A stretch of DNA of 64,000 nt, from NCBI GenBank assembly GCA_017448375.1, contig JAFSLR010000313.1, positions 1 to 64,000 of the forward strand, read 5' to 3'. The notes under the pieces are model-generated. The model was not told where the DNA came from. It was given only the letters and a program-made list of their open reading frames with translations, and did no database searches. Every line of letters starts with the position of its first letter. The first letter of the stretch is position 1. Shown here one piece after another: positions 15,458-23,848 of this stretch. The position numbers were made by a program, and so were the translations under genes. The DNA is from Synergistaceae bacterium (GTDB lineage Bacteria; Synergistota; Synergistia; Synergistales; Aminobacteriaceae).

Positions 15458-17729
15458 TGAAGCCGTCGCGGCAGACCGAAATTTGCCTGGACCGGCGTTG
15501 AGGCTTTACATACTCATGCTCAATCTTGTCAACGTCAAAACGCGTGAGGGAGCGCTCTACATTAGCCAAATCGCAAAAGAGTACAATCGGTCAGAGCGTA
15601 CAGTTCAGAGGTGGCTCGCTTTCCTAGCCAACGAGAATCTCATTGAGCGGCATTTCAGAAAAAGCAGGAGTAACCCCCGCTGGAATGAAAAGAGCACGTT
15701 CGTAGTTCGCGGCAATGACGCGAAAAGATATGCGGATACTAGGTTTGCGGAGTTGAGCCGTCAAAAAGTGTCACCAGGTGGTGACACTCAGCGTCACCCA
15801 GGAATTTTGAGTAGGGATTCTAAGGATATAGAAGATACTCTAAGGAGGGAAAATAAAGACCTACCTGAAGAGTATGCTATTGAAGAAGCCCAACCGTATG
15901 GTGAAGAACCCACAACAAAGACTCTGTCGAAGAACGAAGCCGATCAGCAAGAACTGATTCAAGCCGTCCCAGAGATCATGCGCACGACTGCTGAGTATCT
16001 TCTGCTCAAGACCGGCAGGACTTCTCTGAAACCGAAAGAAGTCAAGGCTCTCATTGAGCTCTCCCAGAACCACACCCCTGCCCGTGTTCAGAAAGAGATA
16101 GACATATGTGTTGAGCGTTTCCGGCAGAATGGCAGAAAGCTGAACGGCCTGTATGCCGGATACATAGCCACCTGTCTGCGCGATCAGAAAAGCTGCACCA
16201 CTGCTAGTAAGAGCACACCTGCTCGAAAGAACGACAAGGACAGGAACAAGGAAGCCCCAAATTCAGCACCTACCGACGCTCTAGTGCAGTTCTCTATTAC
16301 AGAGCGAGTTTTATCTCACGGGGAAGCTGAGAGTATCATTTCGGGTTATAAGCCTACAATGAAAGACTCAGACAGCTTCCCAACTGCGCTGAGAGAATTA
16401 TACAGGAAAATAACTCCTGAAATGACTCTTGAAGAATATCTGCGGTTGCGACATCCGGAAGCCACGGAAGCTGAGCTGGACACCAGCAGGGTCTCAGACT
16501 GGCGCGGGCTTCAGAAGGCGTTTGAAATGGATCAGACTTGCGCAAGCTGTGATAACCCTGACAACTGTCCATTCAACCGAAAGAATGGTCGGCCAGTGAC
16601 AATGGTGAAGTATCATAGGCTTGAAGTGGGCTATACTCTGCAGACCCGTTGCAAGCATGACAGAGGAAGGCCTGATCCGGAGTTCGAAGACAGAGTAAAG
16701 CGTAGCGGGCTATCAGCGTCCCAGGTGAAGCAGACATTCGAAGGCTATGACCACAATGGAATGCCGGCTGAGGTTGTGTCGGCAAAGGCGAAGGCGATAA
16801 TGGCGGCAAAGAACCACACTTCACTGATATTATCCGGAAAACCAGGCACAGGGAAGACGCATCTAGCTGTTGCGATAGCTCTTGAAGCAATGCGTGGGGG
16901 GAAACAGGCGTTGTTCCGCACAGTGCCAGAGCTGATCGCTGAACTGAGGCAGGCTGACTGGGATCATGCGGACTTCTTCGGTTTGCGGCAGAAGTTTAGG
17001 GACGTACCATGCCTGGTTCTTGATGACTGGGGTAAAGAGAAGGCGACTGAGAAAGGGATGGAGTATCTGTACCAGATCATTGACTATCGATACCGGAAGG
17101 GGCTTCAAACTGTGATAACGACGAACGGGCTGAAAGGGGACGTAGAGCCGCTCGTATCGAGGATACTGGAGAATGGCGAATGGGTATCGCTTCAGAATGC
17201 TGAGAATCATAGACTGAAGAAGGCTGAGAAAGTACCAGAGCCTGAAGCGAGCTTGCAAAAATCTGAAGTAAATGCATCAGAGCTTGAATCAGCCACGCCG
17301 GAGAATGAAGCGACAGTACCGGCGGAAGAACTAGCCCCCGAACCTGAAGCGGCCGAGCCTGAAGTGCCCATTCCTGAAGCGGCTGAACCTGAGCAAAACA
17401 TGTTACCTGAATACGACAGCCCCGCCGTGGAAGACGACGGATTCAGAAGCATTGGGGCGGTGCTGGGGGGAGAGAAGCCGAGAAGCGGCATATATAAGTA
17501 TTTCCCCAACTATGACAGACTGGATGACTATGACAAGAAGCAGGTAGCCCTTTGGTGCATGCAGAATTATGAGCGTCTTGAAGCGGAAGAAGCGGGCGAA
17601 GCTACGAAAGTTCAACAGACGAAGCCTGAACATGATCCTGCATACGACGACGAGGATTTATGGAAGGAGGACGAGGACGAGTATAGGCTTCCTGGAGACG
17701 ACTTGTATAGGCCGGCTGTGGATCAGTGA
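15432..17729 (+). CDS. Plasmid-type Rep protein with DnaC-like helicase loader domain
   Basis: The 765-residue protein joins two replication functions. Residues ~1-95 form a winged/HTH domain (YISQIAKEYNRSERTVQRWL) typical of phage and plasmid initiators. After a linker there is a Cys-rich patch (C370-C410 region, CASC, C, C) as in DnaC/DnaI. An AAA+ helicase-loader domain follows, with Walker A SGKPGTGKTHL near residue 468 and Walker B LVLDDWG. Residues ~600-700 are a repetitive Pro/Glu/Ala linker, and the tail is acidic. Such fusions start replication of plasmids and integrative elements by binding the origin and loading DnaB. It is followed by parA and parB. Start ATG 15432 has GGGAG upstream. 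Confidence 0.82.
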   Translation: MAITFRILDEAVAADRNLPGPALRLYILMLNLVNVKTREGALYISQIAKEYNRSERTVQRWLAFLANENLIERHFRKSRSNPRWNEKSTFVVRGNDAKRYADTRFAELSRQKVSPGGDTQRHPGILSRDSKDIEDTLRRENKDLPEEYAIEEAQPYGEEPTTKTLSKNEADQQELIQAVPEIMRTTAEYLLLKTGRTSLKPKEVKALIELSQNHTPARVQKEIDICVERFRQNGRKLNGLYAGYIATCLRDQKSCTTASKSTPARKNDKDRNKEAPNSAPTDALVQFSITERVLSHGEAESIISGYKPTMKDSDSFPTALRELYRKITPEMTLEEYLRLRHPEATEAELDTSRVSDWRGLQKAFEMDQTCASCDNPDNCPFNRKNGRPVTMVKYHRLEVGYTLQTRCKHDRGRPDPEFEDRVKRSGLSASQVKQTFEGYDHNGMPAEVVSAKAKAIMAAKNHTSLILSGKPGTGKTHLAVAIALEAMRGGKQALFRTVPELIAELRQADWDHADFFGLRQKFRDVPCLVLDDWGKEKATEKGMEYLYQIIDYRYRKGLQTVITTNGLKGDVEPLVSRILENGEWVSLQNAENHRLKKAEKVPEPEASLQKSEVNASELESATPENEATVPAEELAPEPEAAEPEVPIPEAAEPEQNMLPEYDSPAVEDDGFRSIGAVLGGEKPRSGIYKYFPNYDRLDDYDKKQVALWCMQNYERLEAEEAGEATKVQQTKPEHDPAYDDEDLWKEDEDEYRLPGDDLYRPAVDQ

Positions 17730-17891
17730 AAGACTGATAGTTAGGCTTTGGCTGTAGTTAGAGACCCAATAATGTGGGCTTATCTTTTTGTGTTGTCAGA
17801 AGGCCTGTACTAGAATATAAGTTAATTATTATATTGATAAATTATAGACTATAGTTATATTGTAAAAGATATATTACTATGTAAACTTCTG

Positions 17892-17903
17892 GACATTGGT
17901 GTC
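17892..17903. promoter_or_regulatory. Candidate operator before parA
   Basis: GACATTGGTGTC is a 4-bp-arm palindrome with a central TTGG. It sits about 35 bases upstream of a TATAAT at 17938-17943 that probably serves parA. ParA or ParB proteins often repress their own operon at such sites. No canonical parS (TGTTTCACGTGAAACA) was found nearby. Confidence 0.3.
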
Positions 17904-17966
17904 TAAAAGTGGTGTTTTGTTTTGCCCTATAAAAATGTATAATACCCAAAAAGGAAGGAACAAAGG

Positions 17967-18755
17967 ATGAAAACGATAGCAGTATCAAACCAAAAAGGCG
18001 GAGTGGGAAAGACGACGACGGCGATAAATCTCGGAGCGGCATTGGCCAAGCTAGGCAAAAAGGTCTGCCTGATTGATGCTGACCCGCAAGGAGACTTAAC
18101 GCTAGGTTTAGGGTTCGGGAAATCCCATCGAATAACGCTCAAGAACAAATTGGAAGATGTGATTCTTGGAATTGAGAGCGATCCTCATGATGCAATCTTG
18201 CACCATGCGGAACGTCTTGACCTGATCCCATCGAACAAGTTACTATCCGGTCTTGATATGTCCCTTATCACAGTAGAGGATCGAGAACTTGTTCTGAGGA
18301 AGTACATATCACAGCTTACCGGAGAATATGACTATATTCTCATTGACTGTATGCCCTCACTTGGAATGCTGACGCTGAACGCACTTGTGGCCGCCAATAG
18401 TGTGCTGATACCAGTGCAGCCACAATACTATGCGGCCGATGGGCTGACTGAACTGATGCGGGTAATCCAGTCAATGAAAAAACGATATAACCCTTCATTG
18501 GAAATTGAAGGAATATTGTTTACATTGGACAATGCGCGTTACTCAAATGCTCGTCGTATCAAGGAAAAGATAACACTGCTGTACGGTTCACATGTGAAGA
18601 TATTCGATGTGTCAATACCGCGGTTAGAGCAGCTTTCGGAAATATCCTCAGAGGGAGTGAGCATATTTTCATATGATCCACGAGGGAACGGGGCTATGAG
18701 CTACAAAAAGTTAGCGGAAGAAGTGGATGCAGGGACGGAGGATACAAATGCTTAA
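17967..18755 (+). CDS. parA: ParA-family partition ATPase
   Basis: The 262-residue protein starts with the deviant Walker A KGGVGKTT (residues 10-17), followed by DADPQGD and the DCMPSLG motif. These are the hallmarks of small ParA/Soj ATPases without an N-terminal HTH. It binds DNA nonspecifically as an ATP dimer and moves ParB-bound DNA during segregation. It is preceded by AAGGA-type ribosome-binding sequence and TATAAT at 17938-17943. Its stop overlaps the parB start by eight bases. With the Rep gene upstream, the module looks like a plasmid or replicating integrative element rather than the chromosomal parAB, which normally sits near gidB. Confidence 0.93.
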   Translation: MKTIAVSNQKGGVGKTTTAINLGAALAKLGKKVCLIDADPQGDLTLGLGFGKSHRITLKNKLEDVILGIESDPHDAILHHAERLDLIPSNKLLSGLDMSLITVEDRELVLRKYISQLTGEYDYILIDCMPSLGMLTLNALVAANSVLIPVQPQYYAADGLTELMRVIQSMKKRYNPSLEIEGILFTLDNARYSNARRIKEKITLLYGSHVKIFDVSIPRLEQLSEISSEGVSIFSYDPRGNGAMSYKKLAEEVDAGTEDTNA

Positions 18756-19608
18756 GAAAGAAATTAACTTAATGTCGTATGAGGATATACTGGGAGAAAC
18801 AGGTCAGATAAAAGAAATCCCGCTGACGGAGCTTCATGAGTTCACAAAGCACCCGTATCAAGTCCGAGAAGACAAGGAATTTGAAGAGCTTGTGCAGAGC
18901 ATAAAGGAACATGGGATACTAACACCAGGGGTAGCGAGAGAAAGAGCAGAAGGCGGCTATGAGCTGATAAGCGGACACAGACGGAAGAGAGCCTGCGAGA
19001 AACTTGGGTTGAAGGCGATGTCAGTGATAGTCAAGGAGTTATCAGATGATGAAGCAGCAATTCTGGTAGTGGATTCGAACGTTCAGAGGCGTAAGGTTTT
19101 TACGAGTGAAAAAGCGAAAGCATACGCACTGAAGTATGAAGCGATGCGGCATCAGGGAAAAATTGGCGGCTCAAGTCTTGAAGCGATGGGCGAGTTATTG
19201 GGAGAGAATGCCAAAAAGATACAGCGGTACATATGGCTATCTCGTTTGAAGGACGAACTGCTGGAGAAGGTAGATGCCAGACAGATACCGTTTGTGGCCG
19301 GAGTAGAGCTTTCATTCCTGAGTCCAGGACAGCAGGAAATAGTGATAGGAGCGATCGACAAAACCGGATGTGGAAGAATTGATAGGCAGAAAGCACTTAA
19401 ACTGAAAGATGCGGCGAACAAGAATGTATTGGACGAGAAGACAGCAGAAGAGATATTGCTGGTTAAGACAACGGTTGTGAGAGACATATCACTGGATACC
19501 AAGAAGCTGGAAGGGTATTTCGGAGAAGGCTTCAATCAAGGAAAGGCTGTAGAACTGATATTCGAGCTTCTGGACAAGTGGAAAGAGGAAGCGGGGAATA
19601 GAAGTTGA
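18748..19608 (+). CDS. parB: ParB-family partition protein
   Basis: ATG 18748 is chosen because GGAGG lies six bases upstream; an ATG 21 bases earlier lacks one. The ~286-residue protein has the N-terminal ParB/Srx CTPase domain (HPYQVRED; ISGHRRKRACEKLG; NVQRR) and a central HTH region (GGSSLEAMGELLGENAKKIQRYI). The C-terminal segment probably dimerises. ParB loads at parS and spreads as a CTP clamp. The sequence departs from the chromosomal Spo0J type in the HTH, so its parS may be unusual. Immediately downstream the sequence breaks into a truncated helicase. Confidence 0.92.
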   Translation: MLKKEINLMSYEDILGETGQIKEIPLTELHEFTKHPYQVREDKEFEELVQSIKEHGILTPGVARERAEGGYELISGHRRKRACEKLGLKAMSVIVKELSDDEAAILVVDSNVQRRKVFTSEKAKAYALKYEAMRHQGKIGGSSLEAMGELLGENAKKIQRYIWLSRLKDELLEKVDARQIPFVAGVELSFLSPGQQEIVIGAIDKTGCGRIDRQKALKLKDAANKNVLDEKTAEEILLVKTTVVRDISLDTKKLEGYFGEGFNQGKAVELIFELLDKWKEEAGNRS

Positions 19609-19676
19609 AGGCTAATATGTCCTTGTGTGGCCTGATTTTATATTCTGGTTGGCCTGTTTAGAGGGCTATATGCTGA

Positions 19677-20837
19677 TGGCGAGCCGATGGCGATGGTAAA
19701 ATCACCACCACCGTGACGGTGACAATAGAAGAACTTGTCAGACGCGGATTCCTAGCGAGCCTGACTTCAACATTCACAGAGACACAGATGAACGTTGAAG
19801 GTATCAAGAAGGTTCAGGGAGATTTTGAGAAGCAGGAACTGGAATCCCGAGTGAACAGCTCAGAAGTGAACGCCAAGGTTGTTGCCGAGACAATCCTGCG
19901 CGCTGAAGACAGGACAGCGTGGTTGATCTTCTGTGTGAGCGTCTCACATGCAGAAGCGATGCGGGAAGAGTTTCGTGAGCAGGGAGTGGTTGCTGAAGCA
20001 ATAACGAGCAGGACCAGCTCATCAGAACGAGAACGCATCTTCAATGACTTCAAGGCCGGAAAGATCAGAGCGCTGACGAACGTGGGAGTGGCGACAACCG
20101 GCTTCGATTATCCAGATATTGATGTCATCGTAATGGCCAGACCGACGCTTTCCCCAGGACTTTATGTTCAGATGAGCGGGCGCGGAATGTGGGTGAAAAG
20201 TCCAGGCCATCACAAGGATTGCCTTGTTCTCGACTTCGCCGGAAATATTGCTCGTCACGGAGCGGTGACGAAGATCATTCCACCTCGCCGGACAGTGAAA
20301 GCCAGCCGAAGAACACAGGAACTGAGCGAAATGTTCAAGCTCTGCCCTAAGTGCCACGGCACCGTCATGAAGCGATCGCGAGAGTGCGTTCATTGTGGAC
20401 ATATCTTCACAGAACTTTCAGAGCTGAGCACGTCAGCAGATATTATGGGTATTGAAAGTTCAGGGACTGTGGGTACAGGATTTCAGCGAATGAAGGTAGC
20501 TTCATGGTATTGGAAGGTAGCGTTCCGGAAGAAGGATAACATGCCGATAGTGAGAGCGGACTTCTACGGAGAAGACAAGTTGCAGGGGCCGAAGCAGTTG
20601 TTCCTCTACATAATGCAGGAAGACAGTGCAAGGGAACGAGCCTATAGGCAGATAAAGCGCCTATTGCAAGGAACATTTTTGCCCGAGCTTGAGAAGATGC
20701 TTGACATCAAGATACTCCAAGACTTATGCAGAGCGGCAAGGGAGAATTATGCACCGCCGTCATGGATAGAGTATAAGGAAGAAATACGAGACGGCGGAAG
20801 GATATATTTCACGATAAGCAAGTGGGGATTTGAGTAG
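19677..20837 (+). pseudogene. RadD-like SF2 helicase, N-terminal half missing
   Basis: The ORF encodes only the C-terminal helicase half: a linker (DGKITTTVTVTIEELVRRGFLA), helicase motif IV-like VSVSHAEAM, motif V TNVGVATTGFDYPDI and motif VI QMSGRGMW. A CPKC/CVHCGHIF zinc finger and a C-terminal domain follow. This matches RadD/YejH-type DNA repair helicases, but Walker A and DEAD/DEAH are absent. In-frame coding extends upstream of the first GTG (19713) to a stop at 19674, then stops making sense, so the 5' part was lost at a junction just after parB. A truncated protein might be made from GTG 19713 but could not be an ATPase alone. Confidence 0.75.
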
Positions 20838-20936
20838 TTTCTTATGCCGAATAGCACTGACGCAACAAGAACTGCATCAGCATAATTGTGGGTATTACGA
20901 GAGCAGTCTATTAAAACCGCCAGTTCTGAATAGTGG

Positions 20937-22244
20937 CTATTCCTCGAAAAATATGGAATCGAAGCCTGTAGTCTCTAGTATTTCCATGACCTGCGGACGC
21001 ACATTCTCTAGGAAAATATCGCCCTTCTTTTTCATAATGAGCAGAACACGAAGCCCCGCAGATGATATATACTGAAGGTCAGCACAGTCGACATATACCA
21101 TTTTGATATTCTTGGCTACCTTCTCATAAAATGACAGAATCTTGGGAGCTGTCAGTGAATCGATTCTGCCCGCCAGAGAAATGAAGAGTTTTTCTCCTTC
21201 TATCTGCGCTTTAATATCGAAGTTCTTTTCGGCGATACCTGATGTATCTATTTCCTCTCTGACTGCTGGTGCACCCATGGAAGTGATTTTCCAGTATGCA
21301 TTCCGCTTCATGGCTTCTTTTACGGCAACGACCTGCTCAGGCTTAAGTTTCTCGAATACTTTAAGTTCAGGCATGTGATCAGCAACGATCATTCTCTCTG
21401 CTTTAAGGCCGTGTTTTGCCAAAAATTCCATAGCTTTTTTGATGTCCTCTGTAATATCGTCTTTTGGGCGATTTTTAATAACGTCTTTCGGATCAATGAC
21501 CAGCGAGTTGCCTTGAACAGCTGTGTCCGATTTATCCTCTACCCGTTTCTTCATGGAGTCCAGAGCCGCAAACGCTCTGTCGCCAAGAATGGCTTTTACG
21601 ACGAGGAGATAAGCCATGAGCCACTCCGGATCAATGGTGAGCCAACATCCTCCATGTTCGTCCAAAATTCTCTTCACATTGTCGCATAACGCCCCGACTT
21701 CTGAGTCGTTGAAATAGACCATGAGACCTTCTGTAGTGATGACAACTTTTCCCTTTACATCAGACAGCGCGGCCTTCAGCGAGTCATAGTTAGTTGCATC
21801 GACACCAGCAAACTTCACCATCTTTTTCTGTTTGTCATTCAGAAGCGTATTTATGGCAGGTTCAACTTCTGTAATGGTAGCCGGAAGATCAAGGCCTATG
21901 AACCTGTGTCCTGCTTTTATGTATCTTAGAGCCTTTGGCAGGTAACCGCATGGAAGATCGATTTCTGTGAACTCCCCTTCCGACAAGGCTATTTTCTCAA
22001 TAGTGTGATACCTCATATCCATCAGCAGACTCTCAATCAAGAGCTTAACCGCGTCTGAAGTTGTTGTGGCGCTATTCTGAGTATCTTCAGTGAGACCGAG
22101 TTTTTCAACCAGACGGATTGAGTCTTCATCACCCGATGCTGCCAGTTGATAGAGTGTCATTTTTGCAGTATTAAAAATAGGATTTGCCTGCTCCAGAAAT
22201 TCAGCATCTACCTTAAGATCATCTAAGCTGAATAAATTGTTCAT
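20937..22244 (-). CDS. LCM-like SAM methyltransferase fused to STAS domain
   Basis: The 435-residue protein has an N-terminal class I methyltransferase related to leucine carboxyl/polyketide O-methyltransferases (FTEIDLPCGYLPKA as SAM loop, then GLDLP and TTEGLMVYF) over about residues 85-300. A STAS domain occupies about residues 342-435 and contains the phospho-acceptor-type SSAGLR. STAS domains act in anti-anti-sigma switches or bind nucleotides. The fusion suggests a methyltransferase controlled by phosphorylation or partner switching. It is preceded by the exported deoxyribosyltransferase-like gene with 14 bases between, so both are probably one operon. The methyl acceptor is unknown. 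Confidence 0.82.
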   Translation of the reverse strand: MNNLFSLDDLKVDAEFLEQANPIFNTAKMTLYQLAASGDEDSIRLVEKLGLTEDTQNSATTTSDAVKLLIESLLMDMRYHTIEKIALSEGEFTEIDLPCGYLPKALRYIKAGHRFIGLDLPATITEVEPAINTLLNDKQKKMVKFAGVDATNYDSLKAALSDVKGKVVITTEGLMVYFNDSEVGALCDNVKRILDEHGGCWLTIDPEWLMAYLLVVKAILGDRAFAALDSMKKRVEDKSDTAVQGNSLVIDPKDVIKNRPKDDITEDIKKAMEFLAKHGLKAERMIVADHMPELKVFEKLKPEQVVAVKEAMKRNAYWKITSMGAPAVREEIDTSGIAEKNFDIKAQIEGEKLFISLAGRIDSLTAPKILSFYEKVAKNIKMVYVDCADLQYISSAGLRVLLIMKKKGDIFLENVRPQVMEILETTGFDSIFFEE

Positions 22245-22258
22245 TATGATTCTTCTTT

Positions 22259-22792
22259 CTAGAGTTCATTCTCTGCCAAAAACTTCTTCAATTCCTCGAT
22301 CACTTTCGCTCCGTCGTAATCCTTGAATATTTTGACGAAACAGCCGCTAATCATCGGATTCAGAGCAAGCCCCATCTCCGCAGACCTGCAGTCCGTCATT
22401 AACCCATAACATCTTTTCTTGTTGGCGTAAGCAATGCCAAGTTCTACACATGCCCCCTCATCCGGAACGCGTCCGTCCAGTACCATGAAGAGAACATCTG
22501 CCTTGAGAATTTCGCTGACATCTTTATTGAAGATCATTCCGGTCTTCTCTGTCTCGTTTTTATTTTCCAGCTCTGATGCTAAGAAGCCGTCACGCTGAGG
22601 GAGAAAGACCGAGTAACCGTGATCCTCAAGGATTTTTGCGAGAAAGAGGTTGTAATCCCTCTCACTCTGTGAGAAGAGAGGCGCAGCGAAGTAGATAGAA
22701 CCTTTTGATGTGGTAGTAGTATCTGCGGCTTCTAAAGTTACGGCTGTTCCCAGTAAGATTGTCATGATTACTAAACAGGTCAGAATTTTCAT
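22259..22792 (-). CDS. Exported nucleoside 2-deoxyribosyltransferase-like protein
   Basis: The 177-residue protein begins with a clear signal peptide (hydrophobic residues 3-20, cleavage after about TLEAA). The mature part matches the nucleoside 2-deoxyribosyltransferase fold: YFAAPLFSQSERDYN at the start, VLFMVLDGRVPDEGACVELGIAYANKK in the middle and a catalytic-type Glu in the EGACVELG segment. Family members cleave or transfer the sugar of (deoxy)nucleosides in the cytoplasm, so export is unusual. Shine-Dalgarno AGAAAGG precedes ATG 22792. It leads into the methyltransferase-STAS gene. Activity on extracytoplasmic nucleosides or nucleotide signals is possible; this is inference. Confidence 0.8.
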   Translation of the reverse strand: MKILTCLVIMTILLGTAVTLEAADTTTTSKGSIYFAAPLFSQSERDYNLFLAKILEDHGYSVFLPQRDGFLASELENKNETEKTGMIFNKDVSEILKADVLFMVLDGRVPDEGACVELGIAYANKKRCYGLMTDCRSAEMGLALNPMISGCFVKIFKDYDGAKVIEELKKFLAENEL

Positions 22793-22884
22793 TTTATTTA
22801 CCTTTCTGAAATTTAAAACTCTTTGTTTCTAATCATATCACGCATGTCAAGCAAGATACTTTAAACAGCCCCAAAGTTCTGCTG

Positions 22885-22890
22885 TATAAT
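22885..22890 (+). promoter_or_regulatory. Candidate -10 box for the Rpn gene
   Basis: TATAAT preceded by TG lies 25 bases before the TTG start of the Rpn-type gene. No convincing -35 was found, as expected for a promoter relying on an extended -10. Confidence 0.4.
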
Positions 22891-22914
22891 GCTCTTAAAG
22901 GCAGGTGATGATTC

Positions 22915-23757
22915 TTGGCAGTGAACGACGAACACAAAGATCGGGTCTTCAAGTTCCTGTTCGGTAATCCAGAGAATAAGCATTGGACTCTTTCGCTGTA
23001 TAACGCAGTGAACGGGTCGAGCTATGGTGATCCTGAAGCAATACAGTTCAATACGATAGAGGATGCGGTCTATCTCGGAATGAAAAACGACGCATCTTTT
23101 ATAATTCTGAACGAGCTGAACTTGTGGGAGCATCAGAGCACGTTCAATCCGAATATGCCGATGCGGTTCTTTCTATATGCAGCAAAGCTGTATGAGAAGT
23201 ATATAGCTAGCAGTGAGTACTACGCCTATAGCAGTGTGCTTCAAAGTATTCCCCGTCCGAAGTGTATATGCTTCTATAACGGGACAAAGGAGCAACCGGA
23301 GAGGGTAGTCCTGAAGCTGAGCGATGCGTTCGGAGGCGATGGAGATATTGAAGTAAAAGTGACCATGCTGAATATCAACTACGGGAAGAATCGGAAGCTG
23401 ATGGAAGCGTGTGAGCCTCTGAGGGAATATGCATGGTTGGTTGATAGCATCAGGCAGAAGCAGAAGATGTTGAAAGACTTAGAATTGGCAGTAGATAAGG
23501 CTATTGAAGAGATGCCAGAGGAATTTGTGATAAGAGGATTCCTGTTGTCAAATAAGGCGGAGGTGAAGGGAATGTTTTTAACGGAGTATGACCAGGATAA
23601 GGTTCTGGCACAGGAGAGAAGGGAAGTTGAACGCATGACTTATGAGCAGGTTGCTGTGGATATGCTGAAAGAGAGGTTGCCGATAGCGTTGATAGCGAAG
23701 ATAAGCAGACTTTCGGAAGAAGTGATACAGGGTTTGGCTCAAACACTCAACAAATGA
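22915..23757 (+). CDS. Rpn-family PD-(D/E)XK nuclease/putative transposase
   Basis: The 280-residue protein belongs to the Rpn/YhgA-type family: an N-terminal DEHKDRVFKFLFGNPEN segment, a nuclease core with Asp-x8-Glu and a following WEHQS (NDASFIILNELNLWEHQ), the IPRPKCICFYNG strand, and a C-terminal helical tail with MTYEQVAVDM. Rpn proteins are DNA endonucleases that promote RecA-independent recombination and are also seen as phage-defence-like or mobile nucleases. The TTG start at 22915 has AGGTGA six bases upstream. It converges on the TIR-NB-ARC gene. A second Rpn relative at 40.0-41.0 kb is of a different subgroup. Confidence 0.85.
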   Translation: MAVNDEHKDRVFKFLFGNPENKHWTLSLYNAVNGSSYGDPEAIQFNTIEDAVYLGMKNDASFIILNELNLWEHQSTFNPNMPMRFFLYAAKLYEKYIASSEYYAYSSVLQSIPRPKCICFYNGTKEQPERVVLKLSDAFGGDGDIEVKVTMLNINYGKNRKLMEACEPLREYAWLVDSIRQKQKMLKDLELAVDKAIEEMPEEFVIRGFLLSNKAEVKGMFLTEYDQDKVLAQERREVERMTYEQVAVDMLKERLPIALIAKISRLSEEVIQGLAQTLNK

Positions 23758-23848
23758 GATTAGAGAGTATAACTATTTGTCTGCATGTAGAGAGAGCGAA
23801 AACATAAAGCATTGTGATATTTAGTAGAAAGGTAGCGAATCAAGAATA

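Noticed and set aside
17765..17795. CCCA/TGGG stem before TTTTT after the rep gene
   Set aside because: The stem is only four to five base pairs and the T-run is displaced, too weak to call a terminator.
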